A stretch of DNA of 64,000 nt from JBFLVU01 sp964589625 (GCA_964589625.1 CAZPSH010000004.1:62001-126000); one strand, 5' to 3'; shown: positions 7,253-15,857, counted from the stretch's first letter. Program-made: numbers and translations. The notes: generated by a model not told the origin, from the sequence alone.

Positions 7253-8380
7253 TTGGACGCAAAGCGGCGGGTGGCGATCTCCTCCGTGGCGGCGGCCTGC
7301 CTCTTGACGGGCGCGAAGCTGGGGGTGGGCCTCTGGACGGGAAGCCTCGGCATCCTGTCCGAGGCGGCCCACTCCGCCCTGGATCTCCTCGCGGCGGGCC
7401 TCACGTGGTGGGCCGTCACGGTCTCGGACCGGCCCGCGGACCGAGACCATCCCTACGGCCACGAGAAGATCGAAAACCTCTCTGCCCTTTTGGAAACCCT
7501 CCTGCTCCTGGTGACGTGCGTCTGGATCGTTTACGAGGCCGTGGCCCGGCTCTATTTCAAGACCGTCCAAGTGGAGGTAAACGCCTGGAGCTTCGGCGTG
7601 GTGCTCCTGGCCATCGCGGTGGACGTCTCCCGCAGCCGGGCCCTCTCCCGCGTGGCGCGGGAGACCCGCAGCAAGGCCCTGGAGGCGGATGCCCTCCACT
7701 TCTCCAGCGACATTCTGTCCTCCATGGTGGTGCTGGGGGGCCTGGCTTTCACCTTCCTGGGCTACCCTCAGGCCGACGCAATCGCCGCCATCGGCGTCTC
7801 CCTTTTCGTAGTCTGGATCTCCATTCGACTGGGCATGCGGTCCGTGGATGCCCTCACGGACCGGGTTCCGGGGGACCACGTGGGGAGAGTCGCCCGGGCG
7901 GCCCAGTCCGTTCCCGGCGTGGCCCGAGCCTACGACGTGCGCGTGCGGGAAGCCGGGGCCCGGCACTTCGTGGACCTGAAGGTCGGCCTCGATCCGGGGA
8001 TGCCCCTCGAAGCGGCCCACGGGGTCACAGAAGCCGTGGAGCGGGCCGTTCAGGGAGCTCTGAGTCGGGCCGACGTGCTCGTCCACGCCGAGCCCGAGGG
8101 AACTCCGCTCTCCGTGGAGGAGACGACGCGGAGGGTCCGCGAGGCCGTACAGGGCATCCCCGAGGTCGCGGGGTGCTCGGAGGCCGTTCTCCTGAAGAGT
8201 CGTGAGGGCACCCACGCGGTCCTGACGGTGAGCCTTCCGGGAAACCTCTCCTTCGCCGAGGCCCACGCCGCGGCGGACCGCATCGAGCAGGAGGTGAGGC
8301 AGGCCATCGCCGGCCCCGTATCCGTCACCGTTCACGCCGAACCGACGGATACGGTCGGGACGGGCCCTGAAGGAGGCTGA
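7253..8380 (+). CDS. Cation diffusion facilitator (CDF) metal transporter
   Basis: A 375-aa inner-membrane metal/proton antiporter. It has about six hydrophobic segments in residues 8-205, a metal-site HSALD in TM2 and HFSSD in TM5, i.e. the HD-HD site usual for Zn2+/Cd2+ carriers, and the GHEKIE loop after TM2. The C-terminal cytoplasmic part contains two successive ZT-dimer-like repeats (about 210-285 and 290-365), each beginning with a VPGV/IPEV-type motif and ending in VHAEP. Start is TTG at 7253 with GGGAGG 6 nt upstream. Its 3' end overlaps the converging SDR gene by 56 nt. Expected function is export of zinc or a similar divalent metal. Confidence 0.92.
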   Translation: MDAKRRVAISSVAAACLLTGAKLGVGLWTGSLGILSEAAHSALDLLAAGLTWWAVTVSDRPADRDHPYGHEKIENLSALLETLLLLVTCVWIVYEAVARLYFKTVQVEVNAWSFGVVLLAIAVDVSRSRALSRVARETRSKALEADALHFSSDILSSMVVLGGLAFTFLGYPQADAIAAIGVSLFVVWISIRLGMRSVDALTDRVPGDHVGRVARAAQSVPGVARAYDVRVREAGARHFVDLKVGLDPGMPLEAAHGVTEAVERAVQGALSRADVLVHAEPEGTPLSVEETTRRVREAVQGIPEVAGCSEAVLLKSREGTHAVLTVSLPGNLSFAEAHAAADRIEQEVRQAIAGPVSVTVHAEPTDTVGTGPEGG

Positions 8381-9134
8381 CCAGCCTTCGCACCAGGAAG
8401 CGCGGGGCGAGCCGCACCGAGACGGCGCCCAGGCGGTTCCGAAGGCCAGGCACCGAGAGGACTTTGCCCCGCTTCCAGGCCTCGAAGCCGGTCCTTGCCA
8501 CGCTCCAAGAATCCATGGCGCCCATCCGGAACAGGCGGCTGTCCTCCATGCCCGCCACCCCCGCGAACTCCGTCGCCGTTGCGCCCGGTGCCAGGCAGGA
8601 GACCTTCACCCCCGAGCCGCGCACCTCCTCGGCCAGGGCTTCGGTGAAGGAGAGCACGTAGGCCTTCGTGGCGTAGTAGACCGCCATGTGGGGGCCCGGC
8701 TGGAAGGCCGCGGTGGACGCCACGTTCAGGATCCCGCCATCGCCTCGGGCGAGCATCGCGGGCACGAGGAGCCGGGTCAGAGAAGTCAGGGCCCGGACGT
8801 TCACGTGGATCATTTCGGTCTGCTCCGCCAGGGGGATTTCCCGAAATTCCCCGCGGAGGCCGAATCCCGCGTTGTTGACGAGGGCGGAGACCTCCACTTC
8901 CCTCCTTTCGAGTTCCTCCACGATTCTCTCGGGGGCCTCGGGGTGGGCCAGATCGGCGGGAAGGACCTGGACCTCCACCCCGTGCCGCAGGACCAGATCC
9001 GATGCCAGGGCCGATAGGCGGTCGACGCGGCGCGCCGTGAGGACGAGGTTCCACTTGTCCTGCGCGAAAAGCTCTGCGAACTCCCTCCCCAATCCCGCCG
9101 AAGCACCCGTGATGAGGGCCCAGCGCTGCTTCAT
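8325..9134 (-). CDS. Short-chain dehydrogenase/reductase (SDR)
   Basis: A 269-aa classical SDR. TGASAGLGREF is the glycine-rich NAD(P)-binding motif, ARR after strand 2 suggests NADP(H) preference, NNAGFG is the structural motif, and the catalytic Ser/Tyr/Lys are present as ASTAAF and YYATK. Substrate is unknown; the sequence resembles DltE/YqjQ-like reductases. The start overlaps the hemW stop codon (ATGA), making it the last gene of a glycerate kinase-hemW-SDR operon. The 3' end converges with and overlaps the CDF transporter gene. Confidence 0.9.
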   Translation of the reverse strand: MKQRWALITGASAGLGREFAELFAQDKWNLVLTARRVDRLSALASDLVLRHGVEVQVLPADLAHPEAPERIVEELERREVEVSALVNNAGFGLRGEFREIPLAEQTEMIHVNVRALTSLTRLLVPAMLARGDGGILNVASTAAFQPGPHMAVYYATKAYVLSFTEALAEEVRGSGVKVSCLAPGATATEFAGVAGMEDSRLFRMGAMDSWSVARTGFEAWKRGKVLSVPGLRNRLGAVSVRLAPRFLVRRLVSLLQGPSRPYPSVRRER

Positions 9135-10438
9135 GGACGGCTCCTCTTGGGGGCCCGCATGGGGCCGTTCCCACCAACGCCCGAGCCGGCGCCGGGCTTC
9201 CCATTCCGAAGCCGGGGCGCGCCCTCGCGCGCCCCCCGCTCTGCCTTCGCGCGAGGGATGGACAGGAGTTCGGCAAGCACCGCGTTGGAAACGAGGAATC
9301 CTTTCGGAGTCAGACGAAGCCGTTCACCGCCCGTTTCGGCCAACCCCCTACCGGAAAGCCGCTCCAGCAGGCGGGCGAGGCGGGCGTCGGCTCCGGCGAA
9401 GAGGCGCCGGACCTCCGCGAGGGGCACGCCCTCCGCCAGTCGGAGCCCGAAGATGATCCGGTCTTCCAGGAGGCGCTCCGGGGTCAGGACTTCCTCGGTC
9501 TCCCACGGCGGAAGGCCCGCCTTCAAGGCTTCGGACCAGGCCTTCCCGTCCCGGGGGTTTCCGAGGAGGCGCCCGCGGACCCGGCTCCAGGAGGAGGGCC
9601 CGAGCCCCACGTAGTCCCCTCCGCGCCAGTACTTCAGGTTGTGCCGGCACTCCCCGCCCCGCCGGGCGAAGTTGGAGATCTCGTAGTGGTCCCAGCCCGC
9701 TCCCGTCAGAACCGCGTGGACGCGCTCCCACATGCGGGCGCACCGGTCGTCGTCGGGCAGGAGCACCTCACCGCGGGCCGCCCTGAGCGCGAGAGGCGTT
9801 CCGGGGTGGAGATCCAAGGCGTACACGGAGAGGTGGTCCACCGGAAGGTCCGAGGCCCGCCGAAGGTCCTCCTCGAGGTTTCTCAAGGACTGTCCCGGCA
9901 CGCCCGCCATCAGGTCCACCGACAAACGCGGAAAGCCCGCCCGTCCCGCCGCCATCACGGCTTCCAGGGCTTGTCCGGCGGTGGCGCGGCGTTGCAGGAG
10001 GTCGAGCACCGCCGGCCGGAAGGACTGGACGCCCAGGGAGAGGCGGTTCACGCCGGCCCGCCTCCAGCCTTCCAACGAGGTCTCCGTTACCGTCTCCGGA
10101 TTGGCCTCGAGGGTCGTCTCCGCCCCCTCCGCCACGGCGAACCGTTCTCGAAGGCCAGCCAGGAGGTGGCCCAGCCGGCCGACGGGGAGGAGGGAGGGCG
10201 TCCCTCCGCCGAGGTAGACCGTGTCCGCCCTCGTGCCCGTCTCCAGGATATGCAGGCGGGCTTCCTGAAGGACCTGATCGTCGTAGTCCAAGGGGACGCC
10301 GTCCGGGGAGGCCGTACGATAGAAGTCGCAATACCCGCAGAGGCTGGCGCAGTAAGGAACATGGACGTAGACGCCCAGACCCCGGCCCCCGCCGGGTTCC
10401 TCGCGAGTGGCCTTTTCGGGTCGGCGCCTTGGCTCCAT
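9131..10438 (-). CDS. hemW: Radical SAM protein HemW (coproporphyrinogen oxidase-like haem chaperone)
   Basis: A 435-aa protein. VYVHVPYCASLCGYCDFY carries the CxxxCxxC cluster motif that binds 4Fe-4S and S-adenosylmethionine; GGGTPSLL, EANPETV, LSLGVQSF and SVYALDLHPGTPL follow in HemN/HemW order. HemW is known as a haem-binding chaperone that inserts haem into respiratory enzymes rather than a true coproporphyrinogen oxidase; the C-A-S-L-C-G-Y-C spacing and absence of the HemN N-terminal extension favour HemW. The last 40-45 residues are a Gly/Arg/Pro-rich tail not usual for the family, encoded by a GC-rich segment with a perfect hairpin at 9214-9235. Seven nt separate it from the glycerate kinase gene. 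Confidence 0.93.
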   Translation of the reverse strand: MEPRRRPEKATREEPGGGRGLGVYVHVPYCASLCGYCDFYRTASPDGVPLDYDDQVLQEARLHILETGTRADTVYLGGGTPSLLPVGRLGHLLAGLRERFAVAEGAETTLEANPETVTETSLEGWRRAGVNRLSLGVQSFRPAVLDLLQRRATAGQALEAVMAAGRAGFPRLSVDLMAGVPGQSLRNLEEDLRRASDLPVDHLSVYALDLHPGTPLALRAARGEVLLPDDDRCARMWERVHAVLTGAGWDHYEISNFARRGGECRHNLKYWRGGDYVGLGPSSWSRVRGRLLGNPRDGKAWSEALKAGLPPWETEEVLTPERLLEDRIIFGLRLAEGVPLAEVRRLFAGADARLARLLERLSGRGLAETGGERLRLTPKGFLVSNAVLAELLSIPRAKAERGAREGAPRLRNGKPGAGSGVGGNGPMRAPKRSRP

Positions 10439-10444
10439 CTTGAG

Positions 10445-11665
10445 CTACCCTACCACCAGAACCCACAGGTCTCTCAAATTGTTGCCGGTGGGCTCGCGCG
10501 GAACGAACGTCCCCTCCCGTCTCCATAGGGAGGCCGTCGCCTTCCGGGCCAGGGCTTCCTTCAGCGCGGAAGGGCCCGGGACGCTGCCGCGGTCCGTGAA
10601 GGCTCCCCCGTCCCCGCTCCCGTCTATCCCGTCCGTGGCCAGGGCAGAAAAGGCCCACCGAGCGGAAGGCGCGGCCTTTCGCAGGAGCAGGGCGAGGGAC
10701 GCGGCCAGGTGGCTGCACCGCCCGCCGGTTCCCCTGGAAGGCCCCGTCGCCACTGTCGCCTCCCCCACACCGACCCAGGCCCGGGGAGGCCCTCCCCCGC
10801 GGAGGGCCGCCCTGGCGAGCGAGAGGATCCGTGCCGCGAGAGCCTCCGCCGCCTCCCCCTCTCCCACGGGGACCTCGCGCGTGATTAGGCCTCGCCCTCG
10901 CAGAAACTCCGCCGCGCGGCGACGCATCGAGACCCCGTCCGCCAGGAGGAACCAGCGGTCCGAAGGCCTGCGGGCTCCGGGCGGAGGGGACGGGAGCGCA
11001 CGAGGCGCCGGAATCCCCCAGGACCGAAGGACCTGTCCCGCCGGGGAGGCCGGTTTCCACGGAAGCGTGGGACCGGAGCTCGCGAGGCGGGCCTGGCCGG
11101 GTCCCACATCGGACCAGATTCCCGTTGCGCAAGGCCAGCGGCCCAGATCCTTCAGGAGGCCCCCGCTCTTGACGTCGGAGAGGGCCGCCCGAACGGCGTT
11201 GACGTCCCGGACGGGAGCCCCCGACGAAAGAAGGCGGGAGGCCAGAGCTGCCTTCTCCGCCAGGGTCCACGGTGGACGGGGTGCGACGAGCAGGGCGGAA
11301 GCACCCCCGGAAACGAGCGCCAGAAGCGATCCACGGCCCTCCCTCAGCCAGTCCCGCACCTGTTGGGTCCGGCCCAGGTTCTCCGGGGAGGGCTCGGGGT
11401 GATCGCCGCGAAGGTCCAGAAAACCCGGAGGCCCGGGCCGTCCGGGTACACCGTAGAGGAGCCCGGGAACGCCGGGCCAGACCGCTCGAGCCGCGGCGGC
11501 AAGGCCCGGCGCGGCTTTTCCGAGGCAGAGCACCCGGTTCGGCCCCGACCCGTCATCGAATCGAGCCCTGAGAATCGTCGGGGCAACGAACTCCGGGGCC
11601 AAACCGACCAGAAACCCCCGGAGGGCGGACGTCAGAGCCTTGCCGTCGAAGAGCGCGTCCCTCAC
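10445..11665 (-). CDS. Glycerate 2-kinase (GckA/TtuD, MOFRL family)
   Basis: A 406-aa protein with the features of bacterial D-glycerate 2-kinases (DUF4147 plus MOFRL): LVSGGASALL, a KSGGLL segment, GEATVATGP followed by GTGGRCSHLAAS, ATDGIDGSGDGGA near the C-terminus and the closing PTGNNLRDL. It phosphorylates D-glycerate to 2-phosphoglycerate in glycerate/serine catabolism. It is slightly shorter than the usual 420-450 residues and the common GEPTV is GEATV. Start is GTG at 11665 with AGGTG 7 nt upstream. First gene of the hemW-SDR operon and divergent from the HU gene. Confidence 0.88.
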   Translation of the reverse strand: MRDALFDGKALTSALRGFLVGLAPEFVAPTILRARFDDGSGPNRVLCLGKAAPGLAAAARAVWPGVPGLLYGVPGRPGPPGFLDLRGDHPEPSPENLGRTQQVRDWLREGRGSLLALVSGGASALLVAPRPPWTLAEKAALASRLLSSGAPVRDVNAVRAALSDVKSGGLLKDLGRWPCATGIWSDVGPGQARLASSGPTLPWKPASPAGQVLRSWGIPAPRALPSPPPGARRPSDRWFLLADGVSMRRRAAEFLRGRGLITREVPVGEGEAAEALAARILSLARAALRGGGPPRAWVGVGEATVATGPSRGTGGRCSHLAASLALLLRKAAPSARWAFSALATDGIDGSGDGGAFTDRGSVPGPSALKEALARKATASLWRREGTFVPREPTGNNLRDLWVLVVG

Positions 11666-11737
11666 GCTTTCACCTTTTTCTATATGCCAGAATCCCCACC
11701 GCCAGGGAGTTTCCGGGGAGGTCTAAGCCTGAACCCC

Positions 11738-11766
11738 TTGACAGGCGGGACTTCCAGCCCTATATT
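11738..11766 (+). promoter_or_regulatory. Sigma-70-type promoter of the HU gene
   Basis: Perfect -35 TTGACA (11738-11743), 17-nt spacer, -10 TATATT (11761-11766). Predicted start near 11773 gives a 22-nt leader containing the AAGGAGG ribosome-binding site. Confidence 0.9.
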
Positions 11767-11794
11767 GTGCCTAGAACCTTTAAAGGAGGTACGG

Positions 11795-12067
11795 ATGAAC
11801 AAGGCTGAACTGATTGGATCGATTTCCAACCATGCGGGGCTGAGCAAGGCCCAGGCCGCCAAGGCCCTGGACGCCTTCACGGGCGCGGTCCAGAAGGCCC
11901 TCAAGAAGGGCGACAAGGTCACCCTGGTCGGTTTCGGCACGTACGCGGTGGGCAAGCGCAATGCCCGCACCGGCCGCAACCCCAAGACCGGCAAGCCCAT
12001 CAAGATCGCGGCCAAGAAGGTCGTGAAGTTCAAGCCCGGCAAAGGCCTGGCCGACAGCGTTCGGTAA
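11795..12067 (+). CDS. hup: DNA-binding protein HU
   Basis: A 90-aa histone-like protein of the exact family length. MNKAELI at the N-terminus, TLVGFGTYAVGKRNARTGRN (the DNA-embracing arm signature) and a basic KVVKFKPGK C-terminus are diagnostic. It forms dimers that bend and compact DNA and help replication, recombination and transcription. The ATG at 11795 lies 5 nt after AAGGAGG; in-frame upstream codons are not used. It is a single-gene unit between a consensus promoter and a strong terminator, consistent with high expression. Confidence 0.97.
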   Translation: MNKAELIGSISNHAGLSKAQAAKALDAFTGAVQKALKKGDKVTLVGFGTYAVGKRNARTGRNPKTGKPIKIAAKKVVKFKPGKGLADSVR

Positions 12068-12091
12068 TTTCGAACCCCATCGGTCGGAAGT

Positions 12092-12120
12092 GAGGGGCCT
12101 TCGGGCCCCTCTTCTTTTTC
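12092..12120 (+). terminator. Rho-independent terminator of the HU gene
   Basis: Eight-bp stem GAGGGGCC/GGCCCCTC closed by a stable TTCG tetraloop and followed by TTCTTTTTC. Confidence 0.93.
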
Positions 12121-12191
12121 CCCCGCGGGCGGGGGAACGCCGAAGGGAAGGGCGGCACCGGCCAAGGATCCGGTCGCCGTTTCTCTCGGCT

Positions 12192-12707
12192 TCACGCCTC
12201 GTCCGCGGGGGCGATCACCACGAGATCCGCGCCGCCCACCACGCCGTCCCCCTCCTTTACGCGGATGTCGAGCACGACGCCGTCAGCGAGGGCCTGTAGT
12301 TCGTTTTGCATCTTCATGGCCTCGACCACAACGACGCCCTGGCCCTTCTTCACCTCCTGTCCCGGCTCCACGAGGATCTTCACGACCTTTCCCGGCATCG
12401 GCGCCTTCACCGCGGCCCCGTGCCCCGCCCCTCCTCCCGACTGGCCCCGCAATACCAGCCCGATGGGGCTCAGCAGCTCCACGCGGCGAGTCCCGTCGTA
12501 CAGGTGGACGTTGTACACGTCCGGCTCCGGCGAGTAGACGCCCACCTCGTAGCTCTTGCCGTCCACGAGGAGGGAGTAAAGGCCCGGGAGCAGGAATTCG
12601 CTGTCCACCTCCCAGGGCCTGCCGTCCAGCGTGACCACGTACCCCCCGTTCCGTGGGGTCACTTCCACAGGGATCTCCCGGCCGTCTCTGAGGATCACAT
12701 ACCGCAC
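12192..12707 (-). CDS. Biotin carboxyl carrier protein of an acyl-CoA/pyruvate-type carboxylase
   Basis: A 171-aa protein. Residues about 95-171 form a biotinyl domain with the EAMKMQNEL motif; the lysine is biotinylated. Residues 1-90 form a beta-rich N-terminal part (YVVTLDGRPWEVD) like the BT domain that docks carrier onto carboxylase in propionyl-CoA-type enzymes. Start is GTG at 12707 with AGGAGG 5 nt upstream. It lies 26 nt after the biotin carboxylase gene, so the two should make the carboxylase/carrier half of one enzyme. No carboxyltransferase gene is present in the window, so the acyl substrate is unknown. Confidence 0.9.
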   Translation of the reverse strand: MRYVILRDGREIPVEVTPRNGGYVVTLDGRPWEVDSEFLLPGLYSLLVDGKSYEVGVYSPEPDVYNVHLYDGTRRVELLSPIGLVLRGQSGGGAGHGAAVKAPMPGKVVKILVEPGQEVKKGQGVVVVEAMKMQNELQALADGVVLDIRVKEGDGVVGGADLVVIAPADEA

Positions 12708-12733
12708 GTCCGCCTCCTGGAAAGTGCCGCGTC

Positions 12734-14212
12734 CTAACGGACCGAGCGCCGCCAGGCGCTTACGCCGGCCCCGGCTTCGGATCCGGGCTGGCTCCGCACG
12801 ACCGATTCGTACGCCGCGATGGCCGCCGCGATGTCCGCCACCGGATGGGGCTCGGGCCTCCGGTACTCCCCGGGTCCCAGGAAGCGGGGGATGAAGTCCG
12901 TGCTCAGGTTCCCTGCCCTAAACTCGGGGTGGTTCACGATCTCAATGAGAAAGTGGCGGTTGGACCGGATTCCAACGATCTGGAACTCCTGGAGCGCGCG
13001 GTTCATGGTGGCCACCGCCCCGGGCCGGTCATCGGCCCAGGCCACCACCTTGGCGATCATGGGATCGTAATGGATGCTCACCTCCCCCGATCCGTAGAGG
13101 GAGGAGTCCACCCGCACCCCGGGCCCCTCCGGAAAGCGGACGGATACGATCTTCCCGGGGCACGGGAGAAAGTTGTTCTCCGGGTCCTCCGCGTAGATGC
13201 GGCATTCGACGGCCCAGCCGCGCTGTACGATGTTCTCCTGCCTCAGGCGAAGGGGCTCTCCGGCCGCCACGCCCACCTGCAGCTTCACGAGGTCGAGCCC
13301 CGTGACCATCTCTGTGACGGGGTGCTCCACCTGGAGCCGGGTGTTCATCTCCATGAAGTAGAAGTCCCCCTCCTGGCTTGCCAGGAACTCCACCGTTCCG
13401 GCGTTCACGTAGCCAACGGCCCGGGCCGCCTTCACCGCGATCTCGCCCATCCGGCGGCGCATGTCGGGACCCACGAAGGGGGAGGGGCACTCCTCGATGA
13501 CCTTCTGGTGGCGGCGCTGGATCGAACATTCGCGCTCGCCGAGCCAGAGGCAAGCGCCGTGCCCATCCGCGAGGATCTGCATTTCGATGTGGCGGGGGCT
13601 CGGCACGGCGTGCTCGAGGTAGATGGATCCGTCCCCGAAGGCCTGCACGGCCTCCGATGACGCGTCACGGAAGGCTCCGGCCATCTCCTGTTCTTTGCAA
13701 ACGAGACGCATGCCCTTGCCGCCGCCGCCCGCCGCCGCCTTGAGCATGATGGGATAGCCGATTCGGCGCGCTTCGGACAGGGCTTCCTCCTGGCTCCTTA
13801 CCGGTTCGAGGGTTCCCGGCACCACGGGGACGCCCGCGGCGGCCATGATCTGGCGCGCGCGCGTCTTCTCACCCATGGCGTGGATGGCCTTCGGCGGCGG
13901 ACCGATGAAGATCAGCCCCTCCCTGCCGCAACGGGCGGCGAAATCCGCGTTCTCGGAGAGAAAGCCGTACCCCGGGTGGACCGCGTCCGCGCCCGAGCGG
14001 CGCGCCGTCGCGAGGATGGCCTCCACGTTCAAGTAGCTCTGGCTCGAAGGGGCGGGGCCGATGGGGTAGGCCTCGTCGGCGAGCCGCACGTGGCGGGACT
14101 GCCGGTCCGCCTCGGAGAAGACGGCCACGGAGACGATCCCCATGTCCCTCAGGGCGCGGATGATCCGGACGGCGATCTCCCCGCGGTTCGCGATGAGGAC
14201 TTTTCGGATCAA
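12734..14212 (-). CDS. accC: Biotin carboxylase subunit
   Basis: A 492-aa ATP-grasp enzyme. KVLIANRGEIAVRIIRA at the N-terminus, HPGYGFLSENA, the glycine-rich KAAAGGGGKGM loop, GERECSIQRRHQKVIEECPSP split as usual, and EMNTRLQVEHPVTE (catalytic Glu/Arg) are all present. It carboxylates biotin on the carrier protein using ATP and bicarbonate. The start is TTG at 14212, with GGAGGT upstream; TTG and the nadB stop form a TTGA overlap, so translation is coupled. The longer in-frame reading upstream runs back through nadB in another frame and is not real. It could belong to acetyl-CoA, propionyl-CoA or another acyl-CoA carboxylase. Confidence 0.95.
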   Translation of the reverse strand: MIRKVLIANRGEIAVRIIRALRDMGIVSVAVFSEADRQSRHVRLADEAYPIGPAPSSQSYLNVEAILATARRSGADAVHPGYGFLSENADFAARCGREGLIFIGPPPKAIHAMGEKTRARQIMAAAGVPVVPGTLEPVRSQEEALSEARRIGYPIMLKAAAGGGGKGMRLVCKEQEMAGAFRDASSEAVQAFGDGSIYLEHAVPSPRHIEMQILADGHGACLWLGERECSIQRRHQKVIEECPSPFVGPDMRRRMGEIAVKAARAVGYVNAGTVEFLASQEGDFYFMEMNTRLQVEHPVTEMVTGLDLVKLQVGVAAGEPLRLRQENIVQRGWAVECRIYAEDPENNFLPCPGKIVSVRFPEGPGVRVDSSLYGSGEVSIHYDPMIAKVVAWADDRPGAVATMNRALQEFQIVGIRSNRHFLIEIVNHPEFRAGNLSTDFIPRFLGPGEYRRPEPHPVADIAAAIAAYESVVRSQPGSEAGAGVSAWRRSVR

Positions 14213-15801
14213 GCGGTCACCTCCAAGAAACGAAAAACCTCTCCCTCCAATAGAAGCCGGCTGGGCCGCCGCCAGAGGACGTCGTCCCTTTCTGGATGGT
14301 CCTTCCGGAAGTGGCCCCCGCGGCTCTCGCTCCGGTACTGGGCCGAGGCGGCGATGGCATCGCCTAATAGGGCCATGTTGGCCGTCTCCAGCACCCTGCG
14401 GTGGAAGCACCCATCCTGGAGGTTCTTGCGGATCCCCTCCAATTCCAGACGGGCGGCCCTCAGGCCACGGGCCTCCCGGATGATGCCCACGCCCTCCCAC
14501 ATGACCGCCCCGCACCTCTTCCTCAGGGCGTTGACGATCTCCAGGTCGCGGCATCCCGAAAGCCGAAGGGGGGGGACTTTTCGCTCTTCGGGGACCTCGG
14601 GCCAGTCCCTCAGGGCGGCGCGGGCGGCCCGCGTTCCGAAGACGAGCCCTTCCAGGAGGGAGTTGCTGGCCAGGCGGTTGGCCCCGTGGACGCCCGTGCA
14701 GGCCGCTTCCCCAGCGGCGTAGCAGCCGGGAAGGGAGGTCCGACCCTCCCGGTCGGTCTCTATCCCGCCCATCATGTAGTGGGCGGCGGGATAGACGGGG
14801 ATGAGGCGGCGCGTGATGTCCAGGCCGTACCGGAGGCAGGTGGCGTGGATGGTGGGAAAGCGCGTCCTCACGAAGTCGGGGGACAGGTGGGTCAGGTCCA
14901 GGGTCACGGGCCGGCCCCGCTGGGCCTGGATCTCGGAGACGATGGCCCGCGTCACCACGTCCCGTGGAGCCAGTTCGCCCTCCGGGTGGTACTTGTGGGC
15001 GAAGCGCTTGCCGTCCGCGTTCCTCAGGACGGCCCCCTCCCCCCGCATACTCTCCGAGAGGAGAAACCGCGGCGCGCCGGGTAGGAACAGGGCCGTGGGG
15101 TGGAACTGGACGAATTCCAAGTTCGCCATGATGAGACCGGCCCTCAAGGCCATGGCCATGCCGTCTCCCGTTGCCACGGCTGGGTTGGTGGACTGTTGGT
15201 ACAGGCGCCCGATGCCCCCCGTCGCGATCAGGACGGCCCTGCCAAGGACGGCCCGCCCGCGGTTCTCGCTCTCGTCCAGGATCCAGGCTCCGCGGCACTT
15301 CCCCTCCTCGAGGATGAGCGCGATGCCCGCGTGGAAGGGTAGGACGCGGATGTTCTTTTCCCGCCCGGCCACCGCCGTCAGGACCCGCTCCAGCTCCTGG
15401 CCCGTGGCATCTCCGTGGGAGTGGAGGATTCGGCTCCGGCTGTGGGCCGCCTCCCGGGTGTAGTGCAGTTCACCCGCCTTGCGGTCGAAATCCGCGCCCC
15501 AGGCGATGAGTTCCTCCACCCGGTCGCGGCCGTCTTCTACAAGGACCCGGACGGCCGACTCGTCGCACAGCCCGTCCCCCGCGGCGAGGGTATCAGAGAG
15601 GTGGCGCTCCCGGTCCTCCGGATCGGGCAGGGGAACGGCAATCCCGCCCTGGGCGTATTCCGTGTTGGATTCCCTGGGGAGGTCCTTGGTGACCACGACA
15701 ACGCGCCACCCCGCCCGGGCGGCCTCCACTGCTCCACGGAGCCCGGCGATGCCTGAGCCCAGAACCAACAAATCGCACGCGAGGGGCGCCTCGGAGGTCA
15801 A
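14209..15801 (-). CDS. nadB: L-aspartate oxidase
   Basis: A 530-aa flavoprotein of the succinate dehydrogenase/fumarate reductase family. CDLLVLGSGIAGLRGAVEAA binds FAD; SNTEYAQGGIA, HSHGDATGQ, QFHPTAL, the LLSESMRGEGA active-site arginine region and GEAACTGVHGANRLASNSLLE are typical of NadB. It oxidises aspartate to iminoaspartate, the first step of de novo NAD synthesis. I place the start at TTG 15801: it gives the same distance to the FAD motif as E. coli NadB and overlaps the stop of a 19-codon leader ORF (TTGA). A longer in-frame option begins at TTG 15837. nadA and nadC are not adjacent; it instead heads an operon with biotin carboxylase and carrier genes. Confidence 0.93.
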   Translation of the reverse strand: MTSEAPLACDLLVLGSGIAGLRGAVEAARAGWRVVVVTKDLPRESNTEYAQGGIAVPLPDPEDRERHLSDTLAAGDGLCDESAVRVLVEDGRDRVEELIAWGADFDRKAGELHYTREAAHSRSRILHSHGDATGQELERVLTAVAGREKNIRVLPFHAGIALILEEGKCRGAWILDESENRGRAVLGRAVLIATGGIGRLYQQSTNPAVATGDGMAMALRAGLIMANLEFVQFHPTALFLPGAPRFLLSESMRGEGAVLRNADGKRFAHKYHPEGELAPRDVVTRAIVSEIQAQRGRPVTLDLTHLSPDFVRTRFPTIHATCLRYGLDITRRLIPVYPAAHYMMGGIETDREGRTSLPGCYAAGEAACTGVHGANRLASNSLLEGLVFGTRAARAALRDWPEVPEERKVPPLRLSGCRDLEIVNALRKRCGAVMWEGVGIIREARGLRAARLELEGIRKNLQDGCFHRRVLETANMALLGDAIAASAQYRSESRGGHFRKDHPERDDVLWRRPSRLLLEGEVFRFLEVTA

Positions 15802-15857
15802 TCCTTCGGCTCCCGCCGGCCCGGGGGACGCCCGCAATTCTTCGGCCTCGGACCCAT
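15798..15857 (-). CDS. 19-codon leader ORF overlapping nadB start
   Basis: ATG at 15857 lies 5 nt after GGAGG, the strongest ribosome-binding site in the nadB leader. The ORF encodes a 19-aa Pro/Arg-rich peptide ending in Lys-Asp and stops with TGA that overlaps the nadB TTG start (TTGA). NadB itself has no Shine-Dalgarno next to its TTG, so ribosomes terminating on this leader probably initiate nadB. Whether it senses anything is unknown. Confidence 0.55.
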   Translation of the reverse strand: MGPRPKNCGRPPGRREPKD

